A stretch of 64,000 nucleotides of DNA. Origin: Liopterus haemorrhoidalis (Eukaryota > Arthropoda > Insecta > Coleoptera > Dytiscidae). The notes under the pieces were generated by a model that ran no database searches, was not told the DNA's origin, and worked only from the letters and a program-made list of their open reading frames with translations. Below are positions 1 through 9,884 of this stretch, in pieces; position 1 is the first letter of the stretch, and every line of letters begins with the position of its first letter. The translations under genes were made by a program, and so were the position numbers. The stretch spans positions 28,014,540 to 28,078,539 of the forward strand of contig OZ020618.1 in NCBI GenBank assembly GCA_963971575.1, written 5' to 3'.

Positions 1-73
1 ACAATCTTGAAAAGATTGTGATAGGAATGATACGGACATACTACACTGAGTAAAACATGAATTTCTTCAGAAT

Positions 74-262
74 GTGGTATTTCGCAACAAAGATTTGGAA
101 AATTTTAAGCATGAGTATCACCCCTATAAAATGCAATGTCGTCAAGAATTATTATCATTCGATGAAGAAAGTAGACAAATATTCTGTGATATAAGGACGT
201 ACGTTAATCGCGACATTTTCTGTCGTCAATTTATTTCACAGATGAATGTACATTTACTTTAA
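74..262 (+). pseudogene. Tc1/mariner-type transposase fragment
   Basis: A 62-residue open stretch contains HPYKMQCRQEL followed about ten residues later by RQIFCDI. This resembles the segment between the helix-turn-helix region and the first catalytic aspartate in a common insect Tc1/mariner transposase group (DUF4817-type), which has an HPYK..QEL motif. The resemblance is recalled from the family, not searched. No catalytic residue lies in the fragment and no terminal repeat is visible beside it, so it is a dead scrap. A better preserved member of the same group lies at 52775-54029. Confidence 0.4.
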
Positions 263-1125
263 ATTAGGGTTGCACTGATAAGCAAATTGGCCGATTACCA
301 ATTACCGATTAATCGGCCGCTGATTATATTAACCTAACTTACATAATATAAATAAAAGTGTTTTTAAGTTACATTTAAAAATTTTAAAAATCGATTTGAT
401 TTAAAAATGCACCAAAAAGATAAAATATTTGTTATTTCTTCATATATCTGGAATAAAGACCGTTTAGAAATTGGTCTGAAAACAAACGATTCCTTATACC
501 TTGATTTTGTGGCTAACATTTACTCTGTTAAATAAAATGAACGTATTTCTCAATGTCGGCTTATCTCCTCCTACGTACTCATTCTACAAACCAACAAATT
601 GTTCCACTATTTACGATGGTAATAAAAATTATCTTAATACTTTTTGCGTAACTTCTTTTTATTCATTCATAATCAAGTCACGTTACTCTTGATAATACTT
701 GCTGTTACTAAGAGGTTCAAAAGAAAGCTAATTGCCATTCTGATAATGATAACATGTAAGATAATTGCTCACGCCTTCCATTTAGCTCGGCATTACTCAT
801 ATTTAGCATGAGTAATTGTACTAACAATTCAGATATACATTGCAATTATTATAAGGCCATTTCTGAATCATCACGTGCTTTATCCTTCCTCCATTGTTAA
901 CTACCTAGTTATGAGCACTATCTATGAAGATATGAAATATGCATTTAAAGGATTTATTATTTAGATTTACAGGTGCACACAAGCGGAGAGATAATAATAT
1001 AGATCTTCTGAAATGTAACAAAAAAAAAAAACAAATTTGCTTTTCTTGATGAACTTAGCTGCTTGGTCGTTACCCAGAATATGTTTTTTAATTTACATTT
1101 GTATGCTAAGTAGCACAAATACAAC
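263..1125. other. Non-coding stretch; hAT-like terminus near its start
   Basis: At 266-325 the sequence reads AGGGTTGCACTGAT followed by alternating ATTACC and AATCGG words. This resembles the outer end of insect hAT elements of the ZBED type, but no matching right end was found. The rest is AT-rich, with an 11-base A run at 1021-1031, and shows no coding similarity I recognise. Confidence 0.3.
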
Positions 1126-1686
1126 TAATGGGTCTATTCTGTAACGTAATATTAGCTCTGTATCGCCATAACTCTATAAGAATACAGCGCTATAGCGAAA
1201 GCGCTATTCTGTATGTACGAAGGCGGACTGTAAACCTTACATTTCTATAAGAAATGACTGTAAAGTTATGGCGACAAAAATCTCGCCATAAGACTTATAG
1301 TAACAAGTGTACAGTTGACGTTTTCTATGTTCTTCATCGTTTATTGACAGATTTATCATTAATATTGACAATGATATTCCCTTATTTATTTATTAACTGC
1401 TACAAGAAGACTATGCAAGGTATATATATAATATATTACTTAAAAAAAGAAAGAACTAGTTACTATAAAAAAAATTATTATTCACTAGGTGAAAAAAAAA
1501 TCACTAATGAAAATAGAAAACAAACAAATATATTATTAAACATAAAATCTTTTAAACTAGAATATTTTAATAAAACACTACAATAATTATAAGGTCTGGT
1601 CTTGGTTTTCTTAAAATTTAAATAAAAATGTATCTGAGCATGAAAATACCAGCCCTATACAAAACACATCTTTAAATCATTTTAAA

Positions 1687-2101
1687 TTAAACATCAAAAT
1701 GAAAATCTTTGTTTTCATACTTGTATTTGACCACTTCAAGCAAAAATGTTTTATTTTGCAACTCCAAATAATGATCTCGAGTTGTCTTTATTTTTTTCAC
1801 CAGTGTAGAAAATATATTAATATTTTCAGAATATTTATTTACTTATGTCACTTAATATTGACTTGTTTACGTGTTTCTTCTTCTTCTTCTTCTTCTTCTT
1901 AAAGGACGGGCCTGTGGAGGTGGAGGGTGTACAAGCAGTAAATATTTTCGAAGTTATAGACGTGGTGGCCAGGTACACTACAGAGGCTGTGGAGGATGTA
2001 GATACTGTGAGAGCTGCACTAGTTGACGGGACCATATACTCAAGAGGGGCCGTGGTCTCGGTTAATTCTGGGGCGACACTTGCTGTCGAGCAACCAGACA
2101 A
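1687..2101 (-). pseudogene. Possible Myb/SANT-like accessory gene relic of Harbinger copy 1
   Basis: Read on the minus strand, a Ser/Thr/Pro-rich stretch is followed by a lysine tract encoded by the TTC microsatellite. A short tail then reads DHYLELQNKTFLLEVVKYKY before a stop at 1687-1689. Harbinger elements usually carry a second gene encoding a Myb/SANT protein that ends in a similar basic, coiled stretch, and its position inside a Harbinger element suggests that identity. The frame is interrupted and no Myb repeat tryptophans are visible, so the call rests mainly on context. Confidence 0.27.
1874..1900. repeat. (TTC)n microsatellite
   Basis: Nine near-perfect TTC units lie inside Harbinger copy 1. 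On the minus strand the tract encodes consecutive lysines. Confidence 0.9.
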
Positions 2102-2651
2102 GTTGAAACTGTCGATGGTTTGATTTGTTTATTCTTTGTACTACTCTCTACTTGTATTTACCATTCTTTTTCTTTTTTTTTTTGCTGCTTCCAACAGTGC
2201 AATTTTTTTTTTGCGAAATTGTATGTAATAAGAAAAAATGTATCCGTAATAGGTACCCGTTTAGATGGTTTAGGTATTTTTGAAAAGTGTGGTTAAGATT
2301 GCATATTTTAAATAATTTTTTTAAATATATGTAATTAATACATGCATAAATAAAAATTATGACTTGCCTTTCTTGAGCACTTAACATTTTTAATTATAAT
2401 GTTTGTTATAAATTTAAAAAAACGTTAAAAAAATAAATATGAGAACTATCATGAATGAAACTGACGCTACAAATAATAAACATGAAGTTGGTTGCGCTGT
2501 AAGCTGTATGTTTTACAGACCAAGGTTATAGTAGACGTTACAGAATAGGAAAATATGGAACTCTATAAAATAACCCACTACAGTCTAATGTAAGCTACAT
2601 GCTCTGTACGGTTATAGAGATACATTGAGAAGTTAGAGAATAGACCCATAA

Positions 2652-2735
2652 AGTGGATTTTACACGGTTCAATTTATTGATTAATAAATTGAAAAAGTTG
2701 ATCTTCAATTTATTGATGTGCGTAACGTGTTCAAA
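2652..2735. mobile_element. Solo end of a TAA-flanked MITE
   Basis: Starting directly after the right TAA of Harbinger copy 1, AGTGGATTTTACACGGTTCA followed by repeated CAATTTATTGAT words matches the end of the complete MITE at 41203-41761. Only one end is present, and it shares its flanking TAA with the neighbouring Harbinger element. Confidence 0.55.
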
Positions 2736-2859
2736 ATATATCATGGATATATCATATAACTATTCATGGATGAAAGGAATGGGACATGATGGAAAGGCTA
2801 CAAGAGGGCTATATGAAATGGACAACACCAGGAACAACACCAGGACAGTGGCGCACCCA

Positions 2860-3010
2860 GTAATTTTTTTTGGAGGGGGCTCAGGAGGCAAAACTATGAA
2901 TAAGGTTTTCACTTCTAAATTTCAAATGATGATCTAAAAAAATGGTCCTCTCTTTGGAAATACAAGTGAAGACCTTAAAAAAAAATGACGTGAAGTGTGA
3001 ATTTTCACAG
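2860..3010 (+). repeat. Dispersed repeat fragment, copy 1
   Basis: A run 'ttttttttggaggggg...' followed by 'cacttct' and 'gatctaaaaaaatggtcctc' recurs in similar order at 6040-6150 and, more diverged, near 28040-28120. The opening GGCGCACCCAG is typical of insect TE ends, but no element boundary or duplication could be defined. Confidence 0.45.
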
Positions 3011-3138
3011 ATTGCTGGGTTTCGCAGGTATATAATAAGTGAAGGCGGCACGCTGAGTGTGTAGGACAAATTTTGCTTTGTAGTAATCACGGCAAGATGA
3101 ACGATATTTTTAAAATAATTTATCGTCTGTTAATCTAA

Positions 3139-4535
3139 TGGGTCTATTCTGTATGAGTTTTCTACCGCTGTAAGCGCTATAACCTTGCAAAATACAGCGC
3201 TGTAAGGAAAGTGCTATTCTGTATTGACACGCGTTGCTCTGTAAACTCTACACCGATGTAAAATATCTCTGTAAAGTTATGGCGATATTTTTCTGGCCGT
3301 AAGTCAGTTACAGTACTGTATAGAAGTCAAGTTGTATTGTTCGTGTCACCTAAAAAAAAATTAATGATCCAAATTTCGTCCTATTTCTAATGCAACTACA
3401 ACAAGAGGATCATAACAGGTAATTATGCTTAAAATATCACGTTACAACCACACATAAACTTTTTTTTTTTAAATTTGTGCTATTTAATAAATATTATTAT
3501 TATTTATTATTATTAATTATATACGAGTCAAAAAAAGATTGTTAAGGGATAGAGAAAATCCATTTTCTATCCCTGAAAATCATTTTATGAAGTTATTTAG
3601 ATTGCATAAAAATTTAGTAATAAACACAATCAATGAATTAAGATTATATAGTGGACCTTTTTTTTTCATGCATATATGTTATCATTTATACATTTTTATA
3701 TACAGGTTTTAGAAACACTGTATTTTTTAAGTAATGGATCCTATCAGGCTACTACAGGGGCTCACAATTTCACTTCTATAAGCCAGTCTATGGTTAGTAG
3801 ATCGATAATAGAAATTTGTTATCTGATAACAACACATCTAATGCCAATTCATATAAAGTTCCCCACTACGAGGGAAGAAAAACGTGGAGTGAAAGAAGAG
3901 TAAGTTTTGCATAATATAGCAACAAAAGCAAGAATACCTAACTATGCTGATATTGATGATGATGAGCTTGAACCTGTAAATAATGAAGATCCTGAACCTG
4001 AAAATAATGAAGATCCTGTACCAAATGGTAAAATATTTGAAAAGTATTTAAAATTTTCAAAAACTTATTTAAAACTTTTTTTAACAGTTAATCAAGATAT
4101 GAATTTGGGAAAGCAGATTAGGAATTTATATGTTCAGCAGTCCATTGCATAATTTGATGTAAAAAATATGTTTATATGGAATAAAGATACATAAGATGCA
4201 AAGAGAAACTTTTATTTTTATAAACAAATTATAACAATAATTAATAAAAATTACAAACGTAAAAAACATGAGTATATGTGTATATACAAATATGATATAC
4301 ACTTACCGATCGATGACATTGATCAATACCTTAAATTTTGAGGTTAGAAATAAACATAGTGAAGTTAGCTACAATGTAAGCAAAGTTTAAATCGACCGAA
4401 ATTACAGAATGTGTTACAGAATAGCTAATGCTCAATATTTACAGAGCCGCCGTAACTTGGCACTTTACAGTGCTAAACTCACTACAGCGCTATAGTGATA
4501 CAGTACTGTAAACATGTTTTTACAGAATAGACCCA
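3139..4535. mobile_element. PIF/Harbinger-like DNA transposon, copy 2
   Basis: The left terminus TGGGTCTATTCTGTATGAG and right terminus ...ACAGAATAGACCCA match copy 1 (1129-2648). TAA duplications flank it at 3136-3138 and 4536-4538. Both arms carry GCGCTGTA/TACAGCGC words able to fold back. The plus strand holds two blocks of a Harbinger-like transposase. At about 1.4 kb it is shorter than autonomous Harbinger elements (usually more than 3 kb), consistent with an internal deletion. Confidence 0.8.
3676..4152 (+). pseudogene. PIF/Harbinger transposase, internally deleted
   Basis: The first block (3703-3855) translates with GSYQATTGAHNFTSISQSMV then SRSIIEI and HIKFP. This matches the N-terminal helical region of HARBI1-like transposases (TGSYQ...G...SQ..VSR, then .IKFP). 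The second block, about 3907-4150, opens with VLHNIATKARIP, the conserved helix after the last catalytic residue, then an acidic tail with PEPENNEDP repeats. The DDE nuclease core between IKFP and VLHN is missing and the frame breaks at about 3900, so the product cannot be catalytic. Assignment rests on remembered family motifs in the right order, supported by Harbinger-type ends. Confidence 0.65.
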
Positions 4536-4788
4536 TAAGAGCGTTAAAAACAAATTTTATGTTAAAATATTTTTTTGTTAATTTTAATTTGAATACCTAA
4601 TACCATTATTTAGGTTTCTAAATATGTGCAGTATTTTTTTTAATATAGCAAGGTTTATTAAGATTTTAAAAAATGCGCCTATGGATTCCATTGGTTTTTT
4701 AAGTCATATGCTCCGCCCCTCTGGTTTCGTATACATGACACATAGAATGAAAATATAATTCCAACAATTCCAACTGGTTATTAAATTT

Positions 4789-5451
4789 ACGCTCTTAAAA
4801 ATTAAATGCCACATTTGCTAAAATATAACTACAATTTTGACAAAATAATTTAAACAAAATAAAAATGGAAAAAAATAAAATTGTCTCCTCTGCTCGGGAG
4901 CGTACCCTAGTTTGCTGTGCAGCAAGCGAGCAAGCTAACTATTAGACCAGGATACGCCTTCTAGTATAGTGTGTTACATAACTATAACTTTTGTACATCG
5001 TCAACCAAAAAACACAAAAAATACGTTATTTTCCGAAAACATATTCTGATCAAAAATGTGTGATAAATTTTGTCCCACCCTATTCCCCATACACATTATA
5101 ATATTCATAAGTGTAAAATTTCATTCTCAGTTTGGTTTAAATTTTAGTGCTAAAGTTTTCATTTAAAAAAAGTAAAAATTCACTACTCACAGTGTAAATC
5201 TTCATTTATTCAGATAATGTTATTTTTATGAAATATTACTTTTTCAGTTTTAAAATTAACACTACGTTAACACTATTTATTTTCTTACACTATAATTTAA
5301 CCAGTATGTAAGTGTAAACTTTACACTACATTTAATAATAAAAAAAAGTGTAAATAATTAACACGAAAATCGAGGGACTTCATGGTACATTAAAAGTTCA
5401 TTTTTTAGTGTAGCATGAAGTCCCTTTAACCCTACTTTTTTTAAGAGTGTA
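4789..5451. mobile_element. Possible MITE with short inverted ends
   Basis: ACGCTCTTAAAAA at the left and TTTTTTTAAGAGTGT at the right are inverted near-matches. Inside, an arm GGGACTTCATG (about 5375) pairs with CATGAAGTCCC (about 5414), and GTGTAAA words recur. No convincing target duplication was found, so the boundaries are tentative. Confidence 0.33.
4885..4962 (-). repeat. tRNA-like relic, possible SINE head
   Basis: On the minus strand TGGTCTAATAGTTAGC resembles a tRNA D-arm/A box, and GGGTACGCTCCC resembles a mutated T-arm/B box in the expected spacing. The middle arm folds only with a short loop, and the B box lacks GGTTCGA. It is a decayed tRNA-derived sequence, not a functional tRNA gene. 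Confidence 0.35.
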
Positions 5452-6436
5452 GGTTAGGTCTAAAAATCTGAATAAATTCTCAAGAATGAACCTACATTTA
5501 TGGGAACCTGAATAGTTCAACGAGAATATCTGATTAGTATTTCGAAAATATCGATCTTTTTGTGTAGTTTAAAGAATAATAATTATTAATTATTTACTGT
5601 GTAGTATTAAAAGAAAACACTTAAGACGAAAAGACGAAAATAGTCATTTTAAATTTCATTATTTTAACTCGATTTTTTTCCTATGCTAAATTTTTGTTTT
5701 GTCCCACAGCCTATAACTCAAGGGGTGTTCCGCCACTTTAGCCAGTGGCGGATCTAGACATTCGGGGACCTAAAGCTAATGATCATTTTGCCCCCCCAGA
5801 GTTAAAGTAAGAAATCTTTTATTTTATGAAACCTTTATAAAAATTTTACGTGCTAGAAAAGTTTTGTTGTAAAAAATAAACAGCGATAGCGAGTTTGTAG
5901 CAATTTAAACAGAGTCCATTGTATAAACACAACCACAATTTTATCTTTTTTATCTTCAGTCTGTGGTGAGATTTTGTTTAATAAATTTAAAAAAATAATA
6001 TCAATTACAAGATTAGGTTATCGGAAAATAATTTTGTTTAATTTGGGGGGAGGAGGGTTTAGAAGCCAAAATTATTTAAATCATGAATAAGTTTCTCACT
6101 TCGAAACTACAAGTGACGATCTAAAAAAATGGTCCTCAGTTCTTGTGTTTTAATTTTCTCAATTTGTCACTAGCTAATTTTTTATCGATTGAGGTGATCT
6201 TTTACTAAACAAAATGAAAATCAAAAGCTTCATTTAATCGTTAAAATTTACTCGATTTGAAAATATAGTTCCACTTGAATCAGATACTGACTATACGTTA
6301 CTATTTTACTCCGTGTTAATCGATACTAACCGAAATATCATTAGATTTTCTCGAATAATAAATGATGTTCCCATAATAATTTTTAGATAAAAAAATGTCA
6401 TACACTTTTACTACAAATTCAGTTTTAATAATCCAT
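5452..6436. other. Non-coding, with dispersed TE scraps
   Basis: AGTGGCGGATCTAGA at about 5751 resembles a common insect TE terminus. The segment 6040-6150 is a second copy of the repeat seen at 2860-3010. No coding signal is recognised. Confidence 0.4.
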
Positions 6437-6464
6437 AACAGTGGTACCCTCTCCCTCTGGCCAT

Positions 6465-7584
6465 AAGAACGAAATAGACTTTCTGCTAACAAAACACCTA
6501 ACGAATGTCCTTGATATTGAAATATTGAACAACTTTGATTTTATATCAGATCACAGATTGCTTAGGGCAACCTTAAAATTAGAAAAGAAAAACAAAGAAA
6601 GTTAAATGTAAATTTACTCCGAAAAACTACTAAAATTACTCGTACAATAGTGGAACATGATATCTTTTGTAAACAAAAATTAAAACAAAACATAGATCCA
6701 ATATACAGCGAATTAGCAACACAAAATGTACAACAATTATACAATAATTTAAAACAAATAATTTTGCAAACAGCAAGGAGCATAAAACGAGAGACAGAAA
6801 ATAAATCCGACGCTATCATTAGTGATAAAACCAAAAAATTAATAAAACTAAGAACAGAGTTGGAAAGAGCTAAAAATAAAACAGAATTAATGAAAATAGA
6901 ACTAGCAGAAATCCGAAATCTCGTTCGCAAAAGTATAAGGAAAGATAAGAAGATACACGAAGAAAAAACTATTAGAGAAGTTATGGAAGGAAATTCATCT
7001 ACAAAATTAATAAGTAAAAACTATCATACGGCGTAAGGTGGATTCCTAACTTAGAAAGAAATGGAGAAGATAAATATGATAGAAACACTATACTGGAAGT
7101 GGCTACAACATACTTTTCTGAAATCCTTGAACGGCAAATTAGGAGTAAAAACATAGATTTTACACCACATTTCCTGACAGAAGAAATAGAAACACAAATA
7201 AAAATTTTAATTTCAATAAATGCCCAGGAGATGATAGTATAATAAATGAATTAGTCAAAATAGGCGTGGACGAACTTACTATACCCCTTCAGATCCTGTT
7301 TAATAAAATCCTGAAATTATACCGTCTCAGTGGAAGAAATCACAGATAATTTTGTTATTTAAAAAAGGAGATCGCAAAAACATCTGCAATTACAGACCAA
7401 TAAGTCTCATTCCTAGTATTTGTAAGCTGTTTACCAAGGTACTACAAGAAAGGTTAAAAACTAAGCTAGAAGAATACCAAACAGATGACCAAACCGGCTT
7501 TAGAAAAAATAAATCAACAATACATCATTTACATGTTGTCAATCAATTGGTAGAAAAATCAGTGGAATACAATATGACACTATA
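6465..7584 (+). pseudogene. RTE-like LINE ORF, 5' part (endonuclease end, RT start)
   Basis: The 6465-6570 segment reads NEIDFLLTKHL...FISDHRLLRA, the end of an AP-type endonuclease domain with its catalytic SDH. At 6650-7036 a lysine-rich linker follows. At 7352-7584 the reverse transcriptase begins with KKGDRKNICNYRPISLIPS, then TGFRKNKST and ending MTLY. Several frameshifts and stops interrupt it. The reading frame stops at the Tc1 insertion and resumes at 15107, where deleting the insert and one TA gives YAFIDFNKAFD, the expected RT motif. That restored motif shows the insertion point is exact. Confidence 0.72.
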
Positions 7585-7913
7585 TACGAGCCCTGTCCAC
7601 TTTCAGTTGGCCCAGCTATGAAATTTTCAGTTTCTTTAGAAATAATTAAATAATAAGTAAAAGTAAATGCTGCTTTGTACATTTTTTGACAATATAATCA
7701 TATTAGAAGCAAGAAGGGGTCAAAATTTATTCCGTAATATTTAATTTGTGATTATAAAAATAATATTCGTAAAACAAACGTATTTTTTGAGTTCATGTAT
7801 TCTTGTACTGTATATAAAATAACTGGGTTTTTGCGGTAGCTATGCGTAATAGGCGTTGGAAAACAAAGTTTGTTTATTGACTGTGATGTATTAAAAGTGT
7901 TAAGTCTAAATAA

Positions 7914-8375
7914 CATTACGCTGTCAAGTGACATCATGACAGCTGTCATATTTCTGCACACAGATTAATAAAACTAATTTAGTAAATTATTATAAACAAT
8001 ATAATTAACAAAATTAGTGTAAAGTGTGTAACAACGAGTTAACTTGTGAGTTCAGAACAGTGTTACAGAATCCGAGACCACTTAGTGAAGAAATATTGGA
8101 ACTGTAGTGTTGAGTGTTTGTTCTTCCCGCGTTAGTGATGTTGATGGTGCTACTCCACAGCCCATGAGCTGCTGACAGAGGACAAGAGGAGATATGAAAA
8201 GAAGGAAACTTTCAGACGTTGCAAGGTTTTCATATACATCGGACAATTACTGTAGAATCTTCATCCTGTGATCTTCACAGGAAGAGTGTTCTTAACATTA
8301 ATAAAATAAACTTTCATTTTTATTATAAGTTAAATAGTTAGTGATAAGCTAAAAACAAGTTTAAAAAGCACGGAA
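7914..8375 (+). other. 5' UTR of the I-group LINE (possible internal promoter)
   Basis: This leader starts CATTACGCTGTCAAGTGACA immediately after the target duplication. I-group LINEs carry an internal RNA polymerase II promoter at their first bases, so a promoter is expected here. No TATA box is evident, and the promoter is inferred from family knowledge only. Confidence 0.45.
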
Positions 8376-9884
8376 ATGGACGGAGAAGGCGAGCCGCCTC
8401 CTCCGTCAGATACGGGTCAATTTACAAGCACCGCAGCAATTATACATGGAGCATTTAACGTGCTCAACAACATCAATCCAGAAAACATGGACACAGATTT
8501 TACAATACAACCCTCTCAGGGTCACAAAAGGTCAAGCGAAGACGTATGTGACACTACTCCTATAAAACAGTCTAATATACACACACAATATCAAGACGGT
8601 AAGGCAAATCATACCATTAACAACTTGTCGGCTGGTGACCAGCGTGAAGTCACTATTCCATTTAAATCGCAAAGAAATTTTAACGTATATAAATGTACAG
8701 ATCCAGGTCCGTATTATGTTTTTGTCGAACATAAACAAAATAGTAGATTACATCCTATGTTCGTCGGTAGGTATCTCTTCAAAGGTAATTATTCTTATAA
8801 AGAACACATTGTAAATATTAAACCAGTAGGTAAATCAAAAGTTATGATTGAGTTAAAAAATTCCTTTGCTGCTAATAATCTTATTAAGTCCGACATCTTA
8901 AATAATAATGATTTGGAAACGTACATCCCGGATTTTAACGTTTATAAGCAAGGAGTGGTAAAATTTATCGATACGGCCATAACCGATGAAGAAATTATTT
9001 CAGATATTATATCTGACGTTAAAGTAGTTGCAGTTCGCCGTATTATGCGACGTTTTAATGATAGTGTCGAAAAGAAAATAACACAAACTTGTGTGCTGAA
9101 ATTTGAAGGACAAAAAATTCCAAACTATATCACTCTGTTTGGAACTAGATGTGAAGTTAGCGCATATATTCCACCTGTTATACAGTGTTTTAACTGTTTA
9201 AGATATGGTCACATGAGCCGTCAATGTAAAAGCGCAACTCGCTGTAGTCGATGCACAGAGACACACACACTGACCGATTGTCAATCCACAGCGCAATTCT
9301 GCTTATTTTGTAAAGGCAATCACCTAGCCACCGATCGAAAAAATTGTCCAGAGTACAGAACACAACAAAATATAAAACGTTCTATGATTCTTAATAACTT
9401 GTCATACGCTCAAGCCGCAAAACAATATAAGTCTTCCTACGTAAACGTTGTTCAAGTAAACCGACCTGATGTTGGATCGTTTACAGAATTTCCAACACTA
9501 AATACGAATTTTCAATCAGCACCATCAACAAGTCAGTCAAATCTACAAGTTAGGAAAAATTATAATTTCACAAAAATTTTATCGCCTAAAGAAGCAATAG
9601 CAAGAAACCGTATAAGCAGAGAACAGTTCCCCATAGTTAATCACCCCATTATACAGCCATCTAACCCTATTCAACACAACCCATACGCACCACAGTATCA
9701 TAGAATTGCCGAAAATAACAATACAGAGACACATAGCATTAGGCAAAATTTAACTTCTATTATTGGTAAAATTATTCAACAAACCCAAAATAACGTCCCC
9801 TTAACAAATAATCATGTATCAGCACTCTTAAATATTTTGGAATTATTTAACTCTATTAATGTAGATCAACAAAATGGATATTAA
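8376..9884 (+). CDS. ORF1 (gag-like nucleic-acid-binding protein) of the I-group LINE
   Basis: A 502-residue protein expected to coat the element's RNA and form the ribonucleoprotein that carries it to target DNA. The N-terminal third is polar and low-complexity (EGEPPPPSDTGQ). A central folded region (about residues 100-260) precedes three zinc knuckles at about residues 270-325: CFNCLRYGHMSRQC (C-x2-C-x4-H-x4-C), CSRCTETHTLTDC and CLFCKGNHLATDRKNC. The C-terminal part is rich in Asn, Gln and Pro. The start ATG follows the leader closely, and the ORF runs without interruption to TAA at 9882-9884. Its last 11 bases overlap ORF2, which is in another frame and is probably translated by reinitiation or frameshifting. 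It appears intact. Confidence 0.9.
   Translation: MDGEGEPPPPSDTGQFTSTAAIIHGAFNVLNNINPENMDTDFTIQPSQGHKRSSEDVCDTTPIKQSNIHTQYQDGKANHTINNLSAGDQREVTIPFKSQRNFNVYKCTDPGPYYVFVEHKQNSRLHPMFVGRYLFKGNYSYKEHIVNIKPVGKSKVMIELKNSFAANNLIKSDILNNNDLETYIPDFNVYKQGVVKFIDTAITDEEIISDIISDVKVVAVRRIMRRFNDSVEKKITQTCVLKFEGQKIPNYITLFGTRCEVSAYIPPVIQCFNCLRYGHMSRQCKSATRCSRCTETHTLTDCQSTAQFCLFCKGNHLATDRKNCPEYRTQQNIKRSMILNNLSYAQAAKQYKSSYVNVVQVNRPDVGSFTEFPTLNTNFQSAPSTSQSNLQVRKNYNFTKILSPKEAIARNRISREQFPIVNHPIIQPSNPIQHNPYAPQYHRIAENNNTETHSIRQNLTSIIGKIIQQTQNNVPLTNNHVSALLNILELFNSINVDQQNGY

Larger units (their letters stand above)
1129..2648. mobile_element. PIF/Harbinger-like DNA transposon, copy 1
   Basis: The left end TGGGTCTATTCTGTAACGTA and the right end ...GAATAGACCCA are inverted, and both are flanked by TAA (1126-1128 and 2649-2651). 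Subterminal GCGCTATAG and GCTGTAAGC words recur in both arms. The same ends and the same TAA duplication occur at 3139-4535, where a Harbinger-like transposase relic is visible. A 3-bp TAA/TTA duplication is diagnostic of PIF/Harbinger. No transposase is recognisable inside this copy; a possible accessory-gene relic is on the minus strand. The copy looks non-autonomous and decayed. Confidence 0.72.

Noticed and set aside
2148..2387. 79-residue minus-strand frame in Harbinger copy 1
   Set aside because: AT-rich and lysine-tracted, with no similarity to Harbinger proteins.
4885..4962. Functional tRNA gene
   Set aside because: The B box is mutated and the anticodon arm folds only with a 4-nt loop, so it was kept only as a tRNA-like relic.
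6562..6930. Minus-strand 122-residue hydrophobic frame
   Set aside because: It is antisense to a lysine/glutamate-rich stretch of the RTE-like LINE; the hydrophobicity is a by-product of A-rich coding on the other strand.
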